Source: Owenia fusiformis
Taxonomy: Eukaryota; Annelida; Polychaeta; Sabellida; Oweniidae
Reading direction: 5' to 3'
Assembly: GCA_903813345.2 (NCBI GenBank)
Contig: CAIIXF020000010.1
Location: 29,940,828-30,004,827 of the forward strand
DNA: 64,000 nt
Of the stretch, positions 1 through 10,864 are shown piece after piece. Under the pieces are notes generated by a model. The model worked only from the letters and a program-made list of their open reading frames with translations. It did no database searches and was not told where the DNA came from. The first letter of the stretch is position 1, and each line of letters opens with the position of its first letter. Both the position numbers and the translations under genes were made by a program.

Positions 1-412
1 AAGAAAAGCATTAGTGATGACTTTTTGATGACTTTTGGCCCACCCCAATGGCATAGCGTCATATTCGTATAAAATGCCATGGCGTACTCTCAAAGTTTAG
101 AGAAAACTTAATTTGTTCTATTGAATTGCCCGATACTTAAAAAATACTAGATATTCTGAAAAAATGGCAAATAATTTATATTTTATTAATCCATATTAGT
201 CGGAATTTTGTATTTTAAAACGCCAAAGAATGCTTCAAATGCAATCTCATTTTCAAATTTTCTTGGGGGGAGAGAGAACCCTTAACCCCCGCTGACTCGT
301 GGGATACACTCACAAAATACCCAAGCTTCGCCACTGCACCCTATAACATATATATATTGAAGACTACCCTCCCTTGCTATAACTATCTCACTTCCTTTTT
401 GTCTAATTACAG
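1..412 (+). other. Intron of the BACE gene (partial)
   Basis: This AT-rich stretch ends in a pyrimidine-rich tract and AG directly before the first recognisable BACE exon. I see no coding exon or repeat family in it. The upstream exons (signal peptide, propeptide and both catalytic aspartates) lie outside the window. Confidence 0.75.
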
Positions 413-568
413 TTAGCTGACAAGGACCCTCCTCCAGATGAATTCTGGTCTGGGTCGAGTGTTCTGTGTTGGTCTACAGGAGTGACCCCCTGGGATGAAT
501 TCCCTAGCATTAGCATACATCTTGCCAAAACTAATAACTCAACATTTTCACTAGTGTTGTCACCTCAG
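413..568 (+). CDS. BACE exon: C-lobe segment with VLCW and TPWDEFP
   Basis: A 156-bp, phase 0 exon encoding 52 residues from LADKDPPP to LVLSPQ. It includes the N-glycosylation sequon NNS and the cysteine equivalent to BACE1 C330. Acceptor is attacag and donor gtaaga. Confidence 0.93.
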
Positions 569-3500
569 GTAAGACAAGTTTTTTTTAAGGTTATGTTTTA
601 TTAATCAATACTATCATTTAAACAATGTCCGACAATGGGCCAAGGCCATTGGCATTAGTGGCCCATGTAAGACAAGTTGGGGTCTGTTTGAAAATTAATA
701 TGAATTATAATATTTCTTGAGTGTGGGTACATTTTGAAAATAAAATAATATGAGCTGCAATTATGTTCGAAATCCTGGTTGTCTGTCATTACAATTCCTG
801 AAATTAAATCCTCATTTTTTACTCAATTTCACAGGAATAAAAGGTAAATAAAAACACGGAAAATTATTATTATGACCATACACTGAATTAGTAAAATGAC
901 CATATTTGTATTAAATTACCAGAGTAAAAAGTGTGTCTGAGGACCATCATAGTGATCATTTCTAAGCTTTGTTGTTTTTTGGAAGTCTCCATTTTCAAAA
1001 TCTCGGGGGTACTAATTTGTCATGGAATATGTTTGTAAATTGTAATTGATCGATTGATTGAGATCTACTTCTTTAACATCTCAATTTTATATTTTCACAC
1101 ATGACTTTTTTGTTTTCAGCAATACCTACGTGCAGTTGGCGAGGAGTATGACCCCTCTGCTCAAGAGGATTGCTTCAAATTTGCAGTGGCTCCATCTATT
1201 ACGGGTATAATGCTAACTGACATAAAGCCAGTAGCCAGCTTTTTTAGCTCACATGGTGAGCTTTTGCAATCACTCACTTGTCCGTCTGTCTGTCCGTCCG
1301 TCTGTCCGTCTGTCCGTCCGTCAACAATAGTGGCACGTTTTAAAACCTCTGTCGATAGGATTCCTGTTTTAAGTTATTTCTGTTCAACATCAATACAGAA
1401 AACTCCCCTATGACTCCTGGTTCAAAAGCTCGCCTATTTTCAAAATGGCCGCCACTTTTATCTCGCGAAATTCACTTTTGACCCATTTGTTTTAAAACCT
1501 CTGTCGATAGGATTCCCGTTTTAAGTTATTTCTGTTCAACATCAATACAGAAAACTCCCCTATGACTCCTGGTTCAAAAGCTCGCCTATTTTCAAAATGG
1601 CCGTCACTTTTGTCTCGCGAAATTCACTTTTGACCCATTTCCTAGCTTTACAAATAATTTCAGGTGTCCTTCACTGTAAAAATCCATGTCAATGTAAAGG
1701 GTAGATATATGTTATAATATTGTTACAAAAAATCAGCGAAAAATTATATCCATTTTTTTATTTTCAGCCATTTTAGTTAACATTGATTTGTCTATCTGAC
1801 TCGCGAAATCCATTTTCCATCAATAACAGTGGCACGTTTTAAAACCTCTGTCGATAGGATTCCTGTTTTAAGTTATTTCTGTTCAACATCAATACAGAAA
1901 ACTCCCCTATGACTCCTGGTTCAAAAGCTTGCCTATTTTCAAAATGGCCGCCATTTTTGTCTTGCGAAATTCACTTTTGACCCATTTCCTAGCTTTACAA
2001 ATAATTTCAAGTGTCCTACATTGTAAAAATCCATGTCAATGTAAAGAGTAGATGTATGAAATAATTTTGTTACGAAAAATCAGCGAAAAATTATATCCAT
2101 TTTTTTTATTTTCAGCTATTTTAGTTAACATTGATTTGTTCATCTGTCTCGCAAAATCCACTTTTGGACCATTTACCTTAAACCCTCTGTCGATAGGATT
2201 TCCGTTTTAAATTAATTTTAATCAACATCAATACAAAAAACTCTCCTATGACTCTTGGTTCAAAAGCTCGTCTATTTTCAAAATGGTCGCCATTATTGTT
2301 CCGCGAAATTCACTTTTTGCCCATTTCCTAGCTTTACAAATAATTCCAGCTGTCCTGCATTGTAAAAAGCCGTGTCACTGTAAAGAGTAGTTGTATGAAA
2401 TAATTTTGTTACAAAAAATCGGCAAAATATTATATCTGTTTTTTTATTTTTAGCCATTTTAGTTAACATTGATTTGTCCATCTGTCTTGCGAAATCCTCT
2501 TTTGAACCATTTGCTTAAAACCTCTGTCGATAGGATTCCAGTTTCACATTATTTTTATTCAACATCAATACAAAAAACTCCCCTATGACTCCTGGTTCAA
2601 AAGCTTGCCTGATTTCAAAATGGTCGCCATTTTTGTCTCGCGAAATTCAATTTTGGCCTATTTCCTAGCTTTACAAATAATTTCAGGTGTCTTGCATTGC
2701 AAAAAGCCATGTCACTGTAAAGAGTAGATGTATGAAATAATTTTGTTCCAAATAATTGGCAAAAAATTATATCCGTTTTTTTTCTCAGCCATTTTACTTA
2801 ACATCGATTTGTCCATCTGTCTCTCAGTCAGTCCAAAATAGTGGCAAGTGGCTTGAAATAATTTTGTTACAAAAAATCAGCAAAAAATTATATCCGGTTT
2901 TTTCTGTCACCATGTGAGCCCAGTACCCACGGTACTAATTTTTCAAGGGGGGTTCACTTTTCAAAAATTCCATGGGAGGTTCACATTTGGCCCAAAATCA
3001 CTTGAAAAGTGTTGAGAATGGTGAAAAACTGCATGATTCTGAAAAAATATCTTTCCTCCTGTTTGTGAACTAGAGAAACAAGGCTATATTTGTTAGATTT
3101 ATCATGTCATACTGTCTAGGAAATAATGTCTGTATACAAAATTGAAATACGCTTTTATGTCGCCACCAGAAGTGGTTATAGTCTCCAACCTTTTTGCAGA
3201 TGGTGTTCGGCAGCTAATGTTCGGTGTTCGACTGTCAGCTTGTGGTGACATTTTGCATGCTAATGCCTTGTTTAGTTCTTGTATTAATGTTTGAGCTGTG
3301 ACTTCATTAATTTTATAATGGATAATGGCCTGAAATAATCTAATCCTAAAATAACCTTAAATAGGATTATCTTAACATAACCTCATATAGGATGCTCTCT
3401 ACATATAATTGCTACTGTTGTATACATTAAACAATTAATCTGCTCTCAAGTTTTGAATTGTTTTTCTTTGTTTTTAGGAATGGTTCTAGGGGCAGTGTTA

Positions 3501-4027
3501 ATGGAGGGCTTCTATGTAATATTTGATCGTGAAAATCAACAGATTGGGTTCGCCCAGTCCAGTTGTAATGTGCGCAATCCGAAGGGTGTGATATCCAGAG
3601 TGGAGGGTCCTTTTACAACCCATAGTAAGTATAATATATACTTAAAACTTATGCCTCATAGATGAAGAAATATTTTTCACCCCCCCCCCTGGTAAATACA
3701 TACAAAAAGTATTGTTCATGTATCCGGAGCTTTAAATGACATAAATATGACATAAGTACTTGTGAGGCTATAACATACATGTACTTATATTAGATATACG
3801 GATCTTTACTTTCAGGCAATGTTCAAGACTGTGCATATATTAAACCAGAAAACAACCAATCAACGATGATCACTGTAGCCTATGTACTTGCGGGAGTTTG
3901 TGGAGCGTGTATGATTCCGCTGATTTTAATGCTCGTGCAATGGATCTGGCAAAAAATCCAAAAACAAAGAAATTCTCAAGATGACACTAATACTCTAATT
4001 GCAGATGAGGAAGATAACAATGGCTAA
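413..4027 (+). CDS. BACE1-like: Beta-secretase (BACE-type aspartyl protease), C-terminal four exons
   Basis: Four exons (413-568, 1120-1204, 3478-3624, 3816-4027) join in phase to give the last ~199 residues of a membrane aspartyl protease of the beta-secretase family, which cleaves type I membrane proteins such as APP in endosomes. Seen: FWSGSSVLCW and TPWDEFPSI match the C-lobe of vertebrate BACE1, followed by QYLRAV, DCFKFA, GAVLMEGFYVIFDR, IGFAQSSC, VEGPF and DCAY. The four cysteines correspond by alignment to BACE1 C330, C380, C420 and C443. One hydrophobic segment (about MITVAYVLAGVCGACMIPLI) is the transmembrane helix. The ~33-residue cytoplasmic tail carries DTNTLI, an acidic dileucine of the [DE]xxxL[LI] kind, where BACE1 has DISLL. 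All splice sites are GT-AG. The gene is 5'-truncated by the window, so catalytic residues cannot be checked. BACE1 versus BACE2 orthology cannot be decided; invertebrates often have a single gene. Confidence 0.95.
1120..1204 (+). CDS. BACE exon: QYLRAV to SITG
   Basis: An 85-bp exon starting in phase 0 and ending in phase 1. It encodes QYLRAVGEEYDPSAQEDCF and continues to PSITG; human BACE1 has QYLRPV at the same place. Donor is gtataa. The following intron begins immediately with the repeat-rich region. Confidence 0.93.
1275..1322. repeat. GTCCGTCT microsatellite
   Basis: A run of alternating gtccgtct/gtccgtcc units lies in the BACE intron directly at the edge of the ~340-bp tandem repeat. 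No function is inferred. Confidence 0.85.
1322..2910. repeat. Tandem ~340-bp satellite-like repeat in a BACE intron
   Basis: The marker ctctgtcgataggatt recurs near 1348, 1500, 1848, 2185 and 2522. After a first truncated copy (~152 bp) the spacing is 337-348 bp. Each unit contains gactcctggttcaaaagct, caaaatggycgccat and tagctttacaaataattyc, then an AT-rich stretch. Copies diverge by point changes toward 3', and the last copy is partial. It fills most of the 2.3-kb intron. No coding capacity is apparent. Confidence 0.9.
2925..3055. repeat. Dispersed repeat fragment (same family as 6,540 and 10,865)
   Basis: This segment shares ttcactttt/ccatgggaggttc-type sequence, ggcccaaaatcac, and an inverted form of tgcagtttttcaccattc with the copies near 6,575 and 10,945. 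It looks like a decayed copy of the short TIR element at 10,865-11,083, in the opposite orientation. Confidence 0.6.
3478..3624 (+). CDS. BACE exon: GAVLMEGFYVIFDR
   Basis: A 147-bp exon with conserved MEGFYVIFDR and IGFAQSSC and the VEGPF motif just before the membrane-proximal region. Acceptor is tttttag and donor gtaagt. Confidence 0.95.
3816..4027 (+). CDS. BACE last exon: transmembrane helix and tail
   Basis: Encodes DCAY, a sequon NQS, the transmembrane helix, a WIWQKIQKQR stop-transfer segment and an acidic tail ending TLIADEEDNNG, with stop TAA at 4025-4027. The dileucine-type DTNTLI probably directs endosomal sorting, as the DxxLL motif does in BACE1 (inference). Confidence 0.93.
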
Positions 4028-4300
4028 TCTCAAGAAATGTCATGGTAGTCGTGTTTTTAAATGCAAAATAAATGTAGAAAGAGTGGAATTAGCAAGGAAT
4101 AAAGTAAACAGGCATGTAGTAGACACTCTAAATTGTATAGAAATGCCAAAAAATCAGACAGTTCATTCAAATTTTAGAGAGGAATGAAGTGAAATAAGCA
4201 AGGAATAAAGTAAACAGACATGTAGTCAATACTCATAATTGTATAGAAACGTGAGAAATTCAGGTGGTTCATTTAAGTTGAGAGAATGGGTTGAAATCCT
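4028..4300 (+). repeat. BACE 3' flank/UTR with a 106-bp tandem duplication
   Basis: The segment beginning agcaaggaataaagtaaaca at 4091 recurs at 4197 with point differences, giving two copies with a 106-bp period. Each contains AATAAA (4098-4103 and 4204-4209), so the duplication has doubled a candidate polyadenylation signal 70-180 bp after the BACE stop codon. Confidence 0.7.
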
Positions 4301-5040
4301 GGTTCTGTTTTGTTAAGATGCTGGGGCCTCTAGTGCATATGATATATGATTTATTTCCCTGAGAATAAACTTGCTGACAGAGCGTAGTGACAATGATATG
4401 TAGCTTGCATAAGAGTTTAGTTTTTTATCAATGACAAATGAGGGGAATTGTAAATGAAACTGAGTTAGCTTTAAATTCAAGATTATCATAGTGTCAAGAG
4501 GATGTGTTCTCAGTCCGTAGTCCTTGATGCCAAAAAAGAAATCCAAAAAATATCAATCTTAAGTCCAATATTAAAATAATATTAAGCATTTTGTTAGTAA
4601 TATTAAAAATCCATGTACTCATTCAGTAGTTTATGGTACACTGTACCAGAACAGAAGTCATGAAATGGAAAACATCCATACTTTTCTATGGATCAGAAAT
4701 ATTAACGATGATCATTTTTTAATTAACTATGTCTTGTCAACAAAGTGGGCTAAATACAATCTGACACTCAGCATATCTCCCTTCTTACGAAGGAATTTAT
4801 TCATGTCAATTTCACAATTATATCAAGGTCTGTGAATTGTAAAGTTGAAAAATCCTTAATTTACCATAAAGCCCAAAAGCTAAATTAGGGCCGGGTGTTT
4901 TAAGATCTGAATATTATTGTAAGATGTAGAATTTTTATTATTCAAAAGTGGGATATATACAATAATTATTTACACTAATTATGTACAATAATTTACGATA
5001 TGTACAGGAGCTACCTTTGTATCAATATTGACTAAATGTA
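4301..5040. other. AT-rich intergenic DNA, no gene seen
   Basis: No ORF with protein-like composition, no RNA gene and no obvious repeat seen. A 77-codon minus-strand ORF here is not supported by any motif. Confidence 0.6.
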
Positions 5041-5044
5041 ATAT

Positions 5045-5365
5045 ACCCAGAGTCATTTTTCATACTCATTGTAACAATGTGGTGTTATTCAGTGTAAATC
5101 AGTGACACTCAGTGTACCAAGGTGGCGTTATTCAGTGTAGACCAGTGGCACTCAGTGTATCAATACAAGGTGGTTTTATTCAGTGTACTTCAGTGACACT
5201 CAGTGTATGTGGTGTTATTCAGTGTAGATCAGTGACACTCAGTGTATCAAGGTGGTTTTATTCTATGTACTTCAGTGACACTCATTGTATTAATGTGGTG
5301 TTATTCAGTGTAGGTCAGTGGCATTCAGTGTATTAAGGTGGTGTTATTCAGTGTAAATAATTAGT
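5045..5365. repeat. Minisatellite based on TTATTCAGTGTA / CAGTGACACTCAGTGTA
   Basis: Six to seven irregular units of ~40-55 bp carry ttattcagtgta followed by cagtgacactcagtgta. They share the ttattcag core with the 21-bp minisatellite that follows, which suggests both grew from a common short motif. Confidence 0.85.
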
Positions 5366-5489
5366 AACATTCAGTTTTATTCTTATTCCATGTACAAATA
5401 ATTTTTGCTATGAATATACTCCATGTGCAATGTATGTTTTTCTCGTATCACTTTGTATTTAACAGGGTCAGTTTAACATGGTTAACTGG

Positions 5490-6300
5490 TGTCATTGGTG
5501 TGTTATAAGTACAGTTGGTGTTAATCAGAGTAACATTGGTGTTACTCAGGGTTTCGTTTTGATCGTAAATGATGATAAACCATTGTCTATTTTCTGATGA
5601 ACAATGACTTGTGACCAAATTGTAATTTAGGACGGTTCCAAAAACAGATCTCAGTAAAATTGGTGTTATTCAGAGTAATGTTGATGTTATTCAGAGTAAA
5701 ATTGGTGTTATTCAGAGTAAAATTGGTGTCATTCAGAGTATCATTAGTGTTATTCAGAGTATCATAAGTGTTATTCAGAGTATCATTAGTGTTATTCAGA
5801 ATATCATTAGTGTTATTCAGAGTATCATTAGTGTTATTCAGAGAATCATTAGTGTTGATTCGAGTATCATTAGTGTTATTCAGAGTATCATTAGTGTTAT
5901 TCAGAATGTCATTAGTGTAATTCAGAATATCTTTAGTGTTATTCAGAGTATCATTAGTGTTTTTCAGAGTATCATTAGTGTTATTCAGAATATGATTAGT
6001 GTTGATTTGAGTATCATTAGTGTTATTCATAGTATCATTAGTGTTATTCAGAATATGATTAGTGTTGATTCGAGTATCATTAGTGTTATTCAGAGTATCA
6101 TTAGTGTTATTCAGAATATGATTAGTGTTATTCAGTGTATCATTAGTGTTCTTCAGAGTATCACTAGTGTTATTAAGAATATGATTAGTGTTGATTCGAG
6201 TATCATTAGTGTTATTCAGAATATCTTTAGTGTTATTCAGAGTATCATTAGTGTAATTCTTGATAAACAATTGTATTATTCAGAATAAATCAATACTATT
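5490..6300. repeat. 21-bp minisatellite (ATTAGTGTTATTCAGAGTATC)
   Basis: About 30 units of a 21-bp motif with variants (aatatgatt, gttgattcgagt) extend from ~5,650 to 6,265, with looser units from 5,490. Because 21 is a multiple of three, the minus strand stays open for 227 codons (5587-6270) as a 7-residue repeat of the type NNTNDTL. The even periodicity, lack of a signal peptide and low-complexity flanks suggest non-coding repeat DNA. Confidence 0.9.
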
Positions 6301-6539
6301 ATTAGTTATTGTAAAACAGTGCTATCAATATAAAACAGTGGTGTTATTCAATGTAAAAGTGTGCATGGCAGTAATTTCAAATTTTATACTTCGACATAGT
6401 CATATGTACTCTGTATTGTTGTCTTTCACTATGTTACACAGTGTTTCTATTTCGAATCGTTTTATACTGCCATAATGGCATAATTATTGCTGTTTACCTA
6501 ATGAGAATGCTTTAAATGTGGTGTATTTCATTATAAAAG

Positions 6540-6725
6540 CCGTCACTCCTCCCCCTCCTTGGGCAGAAAATCTTTCAAAAGCATGCAGTTTTTCACCATT
6601 CCAATCCTTTGCATGAATTTTTAGCCAGAGCTGTCAAAAAGCTCCTCCCTTTGCAAAAGCCCCCCCCCCACCCCTTAGTAAAACCGCCCCCTGTGGTAAA
6701 AGCTGCCTACGGGCCTGATCATTCA
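6540..6725. repeat. Dispersed repeat fragment ending in tacgggcctga
   Basis: Contains tgcagtttttcaccattc, poly-C stretches and a right end tgcctacgggcctga that resembles the terminus of the intact short element at 10,865-11,083. The left terminus is not recognisable. Confidence 0.6.
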
Positions 6726-7727
6726 GTGCAATGTGTGTGTGTTGTAATATTCAATGTAAAATCTGTAAACCTAATGCTATTCAGTTGATTCTATGCATAA
6801 AAAATCATGTCATGAAATTTAGAATGTAAAATACCAAGAAGTTGGCTGAAACACTGAATATACTGAATGTACATGTGGACTATGAATTATATTTCAGGGG
6901 ACTGGATACGGTTAATATTACCTGTAAATTATGCCCCCTTTTGCCAATTTTTTTTAAACTGGGGTTTATGGACTAGATTTAAAATGGAAAAGAAATTTAT
7001 AGGTAGTAAAATTTTCATCTAAATTCAAAAAGGTACCCCCCCCCCCCTCTATAATTTTATTTTTATTCTAATGTTACAGTCAATATAAAAATATAAGAGA
7101 GCGTGGTTGCCTAGGCTAGAACGGCCTCGCAAAAGTGTACTCTTGATTCTTTTTTGATAGAAGTATTGTGAGGTGGAGATTTTTCTTTTTCTCAAAAAAC
7201 TAAATGGTGCCAACTAAGAAAATGTGGAATTTGTAGTCATTGTAGAGGAACAGTCATTGTAGTGGAACTGTTGTGTATCAAATAAAATGCAGTGTTTAGC
7301 TTTTGTAAAAAATATTTTGTTCATTTGAAGCCCACGTCCTGGTTATGGTATGGATATTTCTGCCGCTGTAGCTGAAGTTGAGATACAACCGTATCTATCC
7401 GGTCCCACCCAATTAAATTTTTTAAATGGATTTTTTAAATTAAATTTAAAACTTAATACGAAATATCTTTATAAAAAGCTCTTCATTGAAAAAATAATTT
7501 AAAACATTATTATCAATTTCTCAATTTTGGAGCCTTCGTGACCAAGGGATGTACACAAATTTCTCGTATCCAAAACTTTCCTGAACAAAGTTTTCAACAA
7601 CAGATTGAGACTCTTCTTCAATGTTTTATTTCATTATTGTTATTGTTAATATTTTATTACTGACATCCCCTCTGTCTCTAGAATTCACCTAAACAAACTT
7701 AACGCCATGTTGAAGACAATAGACTAG
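6726..7727. other. Intergenic DNA, no gene seen
   Basis: AT-rich with a poly-C tract near 7,036. A short inverted pair (actggatacggtta near 6,902 and taaccgtatcyatccggt-like near 7,388) hints at an old fold-back element of ~500 bp. Nothing else is supportable. Confidence 0.5.
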
Positions 7728-8150
7728 ATGCGAATAGAAATAATCTTGATTTATGTCATTAAATATTCAAAATTCAGTAAAAGTGATGTCATATTTGAAA
7801 TCTACATGTAAAAGTACATCTAGAAAAATGGTTTCGAAAATTGTTTCTCAACTTTGAAAATTTAATCTTTTTTGAAAATGTGACTTCTAGCTCGGGTTGA
7901 TTCCTTATAGACCCCATGTTACAAAAGCACAAAAAGTGAAATATCTTTTCTTGTATTTGACAGATAACATTTTCTTTTACTGGACATATTTTAATTTGCA
8001 CAACTATTAGATACTGTGCATAGTAGGGGTTATATAAAAATTGAACCACTAAAACAGATGTATTTAAGTTAAAGGGAACTTTCTACTATACCCGCCATGT
8101 TATCTGACCCGAACGAGCCACCTGGTGGTGGAACTGGTAACTACCTACTC
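7728..8150. repeat. Left arm of a long inverted repeat around the glycosyltransferase-like gene
   Basis: Read forward, this segment is collinear with the reverse complement of 11,118-11,452. Shared blocks in the same order are tagaaataatctt, tcattraatattc, aaaatyttg/gtgatrtca, catgta, gtgacttc, gacagata, ggacatat, gccatgttat, tgacccgaa, ccacctggt and taactacctact. Each arm has private insertions (about 60 bp here, a 50-bp hairpin in the other). Divergence is substantial, so the pair is old. Confidence 0.75.
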
Positions 8151-8303
8151 GCATCTGCGTTATTATCAACTCTGATAGTCATTGAATCTGCTATATCGCA
8201 GATGGAGAAGGTGAGGCTAACCATATGGAAATTACTTGTACGATCAAAATGCATGCACATAAAACTTAACCCTGCGCCACCCCGCGCTCAGAGTCTAGTT
8301 ATA

Positions 8304-8356
8304 AACATGGACCTCTATCCCCATCGGTAGTTACCTCGAGGATAGAGGACCATGTT
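8304..8356. repeat. Imperfect hairpin (17-bp stem)
   Basis: aacatggacctctatcc at 8304-8320 pairs with ggatagaggaccatgtt at 8340-8356, 16 of 17 positions. A second nested pair, cggtagtta and taactaccg, flanks it. Probably the tip of a fold-back element. Confidence 0.7.
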
Positions 8357-9304
8357 ATTAACTACCGAAGAAACTCTCTTTTGAGAAGCGAAGTCGAATG
8401 AATACAAAGGAGGGTCGTATTGAAACTAATCAACATGAAATATGATTCACTCAAATAAATTAAACACGATATGTTAAATAGGCATTTCCAATAATTTTAT
8501 AAAACCTACTGAGATTAAATTAATCCGAGAACAGAGTGCCATAATTCTTAATCTTGTTGAAAAGAGATTAGTTTTTAATAATCAAGATTTCTTCATTTTT
8601 TCACCATGGTTATATTGCGACGACCGTCAAAACCACCAAAGACTTCCATGCTTTGTTTGCATCAAAGTAACATTATGTTACATTTGATAAAGGACGATCT
8701 GTATGGACTTTCACCCCTCCCCATATCAATTAACCGGACTAATATTTTGATCTTGTTTCAACTTTTAATTAATTTAATTTTTAGACTAACTTTGAATTTG
8801 ACACTTATCAATTCTTTTTCCGCCCCTTCGCAAATGGACTATTAAACCAATAGATTACCAACCTCAAATAATCTATAATTTACCAATCTCAAATAATCTA
8901 TAATTTACGCTATAGAATTTTTTCAATTGAGCCAATATCGATATAGATGTAAACAGGAGCTTTTCATTTGACATGAATTTAAGATTTAATTCCATTGTTA
9001 TCCCATGGAGATAAATACAATAGTTTAAGAGTGACTAACAGTTTGGGATAAATCGTTAAAAACTACGATGGCAGTTTGTGTGTTTGGAAATCAGTGTGAA
9101 AACATTGTTGACCCAGTGTTCTCTGAGAGCACATTAGACCAATGTTTGTTCTGGGTTATTTTGAATACTGAAAATAGATTCTATTTGCGCTCGCACAAAT
9201 GCAAACACGAGTATATTTGAAGAATAAGCGGTGATAAACTAGCACGAGCGAGAAGTGAAATAATACGTGGATATATACGAAGGAAAAAAGAATACTAGTT
9301 CAAG

Positions 9305-10819
9305 ATGGCGACAGGACATAGAACGACCCTCGTACCGTTTTTAAGATGTAACTTACGAAAACAGTTTACAAAATGGCGATGGTTAATAGCAGTGTTTTAT
9401 GGAACAATGTTGATTATCATGGTCAGCATGAAGAGATCGTTGCTTCCAAATGCCCAACAAGGAAAGCCTGACTTGTTTATGCCTATGGGTGCTCCGGGTA
9501 ATGTACGCGAGCAAGGAAACCGAATACTAAGTGAGGATGACATTGTCTTGGAAAGATACAATGATTATATTCGAACGCATAACATAACGGTAACCATGTT
9601 TACCACGTTTGCAGATCGAGAAGAAACAAGATACGTTATTCAGAACAACACTATTCTAAACTGGCTTCATCTTCAGAACGTCAATTTCAAGCTTGTTCTT
9701 TTTGGGAGCAGACGAGAAATAGCGGATTACCATCTACAGCACGTTGATAGCTTTAAAAAACGACTCCATAGACGAGAGGCCGACTCCGGTGAACCCAATG
9801 CAAAGACTCAGAAAAAGTTCGACCCGTTATCGGCTAATAATGTCCTGATGGGTTTTCACCAAAGGGTACAAAAGAATATTCGTCCAAATCTTTTTGGGCC
9901 ACAGGACACGTTAAATTTTGTAGACCCAAGAATTGAGGAGAAAATTAAGATCACTTCGTTCCCTACCTCAAATGATCTATACACGTCTAAGAGTTATTCA
10001 AAGAACGATCCTTACTATCAAACTTGGGATTTTATCCCATTGGAAAAGCACCTAACTGCTCTTGGGAGGCCGATATTGAAGAAAATGTACTTGGAGGTAC
10101 AAAAACGATATGAGTCAGACCTCTACATGTACGTCAACGGGGACATCCTATTTCACGCCGAGTCTTTACTTGAAACACTTTATGGAATAAAACGGTTCGT
10201 GGATGATCCGCAATCTAAAACGGAAAAGTGGCTAATATTTGGAGGGCGTAGAGAAGTTGACTTTCATAATGCAACTACGGGTTTGAACCACGCGCTACAG
10301 TTTGGCGATGATGCTGAGATCCAAAAATTCTCGATTAACTCAAGGGTTCGGAATTACAACGCCCTCGATTTCTTTATCTGCAGTAAAAGTAGCTTTCCTT
10401 GGGTGGTCGTCCCCGACTTTGTTGTTAGTCTCCCCTTATTCGATCACTGGTTAGTTTTATACAGTAACAAAGTAGGCATTGAAACATTTGATATTTCAAG
10501 AACAGCCCTCGTAGTACATCAAAGAGGTGTTCAAAAACTCAAAGATTCGAAATATGAAAAAGCTGATGGTTTCAATAAGTTTTTATTCGACAGCGCCGTC
10601 GGCATTCGATGTGTATTTGATACGAACCAGGCAAGACTCCAGTGCATGAAGCAGAGGACCCGGAGAAGGAGAGTGGGAGGTGAAGATGCGATTATTATAC
10701 TTCAGAACAGTCTATTTTATAAAATGGACAATGTCGGCTGCGTTTACCCATATCCCCTTATGGCACCTGTCCTTGGGCCTATTGGCGAACAGGACACCTG
10801 GAACTTTACATTGACTTAA
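9305..10819 (+). CDS. Intronless type II membrane glycosyltransferase-like protein
   Basis: A single 504-codon reading frame with a good start context (aagATGGCG) and no intron. Residues 1-23 are basic and cytoplasmic, ~24-42 are hydrophobic (signal anchor), and the rest is lumenal, the layout of Golgi glycosyltransferases. The centre carries YVNGDILF (~276-283), an acidic motif in the position of a DxD-type metal/nucleotide-sugar site, then WLIFGGRREVDF (~309), DFFI (~355), PWVVVPDFVVSLPLFDHWL (~365-383) and VVHQRG (~402). This order (NGDI, GxR, D-[FY]-F, W, D-W-L, HQ) is what I recall for a poorly characterised GT-A-like family found in animals, plants and microbes. The acceptor sugar and donor are unknown. 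Potential N-glycosylation sites include NITV, NATT and NFTL. The gene lies between two inverted repeat arms and the BACE and PAN/CCP genes, with no sign of an operon-like partner. The coding call is strong; the enzyme assignment is an inference. Confidence 0.85.
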   Translation: MATGHRTTLVPFLRCNLRKQFTKWRWLIAVFYGTMLIIMVSMKRSLLPNAQQGKPDLFMPMGAPGNVREQGNRILSEDDIVLERYNDYIRTHNITVTMFTTFADREETRYVIQNNTILNWLHLQNVNFKLVLFGSRREIADYHLQHVDSFKKRLHRREADSGEPNAKTQKKFDPLSANNVLMGFHQRVQKNIRPNLFGPQDTLNFVDPRIEEKIKITSFPTSNDLYTSKSYSKNDPYYQTWDFIPLEKHLTALGRPILKKMYLEVQKRYESDLYMYVNGDILFHAESLLETLYGIKRFVDDPQSKTEKWLIFGGRREVDFHNATTGLNHALQFGDDAEIQKFSINSRVRNYNALDFFICSKSSFPWVVVPDFVVSLPLFDHWLVLYSNKVGIETFDISRTALVVHQRGVQKLKDSKYEKADGFNKFLFDSAVGIRCVFDTNQARLQCMKQRTRRRRVGGEDAIIILQNSLFYKMDNVGCVYPYPLMAPVLGPIGEQDTWNFTLT

Positions 10820-10864
10820 AGGCACCTCGCTGTCTAACTTTTCCTCTCCTTTCATGAGTACACT

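Noticed and set aside
4313-4546. 77-codon minus-strand ORF 3' of BACE
   Set aside because: No motif or conservation signal; overlaps the expected BACE 3' flank.
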